From: Ignavibacteria bacterium
GTDB taxonomy: Bacteria; Bacteroidota; Ignavibacteria; Ch128b
DNA length: 64,000 bases
Assembly: GCA_013177855.1 (NCBI GenBank)
Contig: JABLYA010000001.1
Coordinates: 605,231-669,230 of the forward strand
Direction: 5' to 3'
Shown: positions 63,330 through 64,000 of the stretch, one piece after another
How the letters are laid out: each line of letters opens with the position of its first letter
How positions within the stretch are numbered: position 1 is the first letter of the stretch
Program-made: the position numbers and the translations under genes
Notes under the pieces: model-generated
Told to the model about the DNA's origin: nothing
Database searches by the model: none
Seen by the model: only the letters and a program-made list of their open reading frames with translations

Positions 63330-64000
63330 TCACTTTATGTTTTCGTAAAGGAATTCTGCAAATTTATTTGCCCATTTAGATAAAGGTTGAATGTTTTTTT
63401 TGTCAAATAAATCTGTTAATAAAAGGGAAGCTTCGTCCCAATTGTTCACAGCATTAAGTTTTTCCATAAATTCAATAAACTCAATTTCATTTTCATCAAA
63501 AATCTTTTTAATGATTTTCTTCCTTAAGCTTTTAGGCATCAATCCATCAAGATTTCTATTGTAAAGTTTTTGAAAACTTTCTTCTTTCTTGACAGCATTT
63601 TGTTCAAAATTATTTTCGTTTTTTTGAATTGATAACTCAGGAGAGACATTTTCTGAGTTATTCAAGACTTCTTTAAAGTTTTCTTTCTGAACATAGCTTT
63701 CATAATTTTCTTCAAAGGTCACTGACTCTGATCCTTCCTTAACAACTTCCTCGTTCGTAATTTTTTCTAAAGATTTATTTTCTTCCTCTACTACCATATC
63801 TTCAGCGAGGGATTTAGTTTCAACGACCTGCTTTTCATAAACACTTGAATGAAGAATAGATCGAATGAACGAAACAACTGTTTCACCAGAAGTTTTAAAT
63901 TGTTCTCGATGTTCTTCAAGAAAACTTGCGAGCTCGTTTCTCTGTTTATCTTTCAAATAAATAATAAATGCCTCATATTCCGCTGAATCCGTAATAGAGA
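63330..64000 (-). CDS. Unknown protein, C-terminal part (cut by window edge)
   Basis: The frame is open to the window edge, giving at least 223 residues, so the true start is beyond 64000; the TTG at 63956 is not needed as a start. The ends look folded and helical (FIIYLKDKQRNELASFLEEHREQF near the start; EIEFIEFMEKLNAVNNWDEASLLLTDLFDKKNIQPLSKWANKF at the end), while the middle ~100 residues are an acidic, Glu/Asn/Lys-rich linker. I do not recognise a family. It lies directly before obg. Confidence 0.7.
   Translation of the reverse strand, partial: SITDSAEYEAFIIYLKDKQRNELASFLEEHREQFKTSGETVVSFIRSILHSSVYEKQVVETKSLAEDMVVEEENKSLEKITNEEVVKEGSESVTFEENYESYVQKENFKEVLNNSENVSPELSIQKNENNFEQNAVKKEESFQKLYNRNLDGLMPKSLRKKIIKKIFDENEIEFIEFMEKLNAVNNWDEASLLLTDLFDKKNIQPLSKWANKFAEFLYENIK

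Overview
The window is AT-rich chromosomal DNA from a bacterium of the Bacteroidota/Ignavibacteriota side of the tree, most likely class Ignavibacteria. The evidence is a secreted protein ending in a type IX secretion sorting domain with the YPNPFNP signature, signal peptides that end in ...FSQ, fused E1 alpha-beta 2-oxoacid dehydrogenase, split transketolase, and a large multihaem cytochrome complement. Taxonomy is inferred from these features only. Most genes lie on the minus strand in tightly packed operons, often with 1-11 nt overlaps.

Layout. 1-2907: an unusual minus-strand cluster of a PqqD-like small protein, an ATP-grasp ligase, a fold-III PLP decarboxylase and the start of a urea-transporter-like gene. 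2957-3197: tRNA-Glu, tRNA-His and tRNA-Arg(UCU). 3351-4861: a lone receiver protein, a T9SS-sorted secreted protein and a bidirectional terminator. 4889-14569: a keto-acid oxidation block that combines a VOR/KOR-type ferredoxin oxidoreductase (four subunits) with a lipoate-dependent 2-oxoacid dehydrogenase (fused E1, E2, E3) and both lipoate enzymes LipA and LipB. 14755-21924: a secreted GH13 amylase and a sugar ABC importer whose binding protein is fused to a permease, with a restriction-modification pair set between them. 22098-24727: lysine degradation through saccharopine (LKR and SDH as separate genes). 24975-28767: membrane multihaem cytochromes (a NapC/NirT-like protein broken by a frameshift at an A7 tract, and a 13-haem cytochrome fused to a b-type membrane domain). 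29478-34241: a DHOD-like protein and pyruvate:ferredoxin oxidoreductase NifJ.

34469-44262: an NtrC-type two-component pair next to a seven-gene secretin/pilin-like operon. It has a PilM-PilN fusion, a PilO-PilP-like fusion, a secretin and four pilin-like proteins, none with a recognisable prepilin leader. A good -24/-12 (sigma-54) promoter precedes the main pilin gene, and a terminator follows it. This is the strongest candidate here for an undescribed system.

44404-54658 holds SixA-like phosphatase, an SppA protease with a barrel-like N-terminal region, a secreted S9 peptidase, a secreted MetX-like hydrolase, a DUF1684 lipoprotein, two tRNA-Arg genes, TadA and split transketolase. 54790-57300 is a two-gene plus-strand operon: a five-haem secreted cytochrome and a Cyc2-like outer-membrane protein with one haem and a beta-barrel, a candidate electron conduit across the outer membrane. 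57422-64000 carries DUF711 plus ACT protein, acyl-CoA dehydrogenase, an M48 lipoprotein protease, a FecCD-type permease, Obg GTPase and a partial unknown gene.

Taken together the genes suggest an organism that degrades polysaccharide and amino acids, moves electrons through ferredoxin, quinone and many c-type haems, and assembles a pilus-like surface machine under sigma-54 control. No gene-free stretch over 300 bases exists apart from those occupied by tRNAs.
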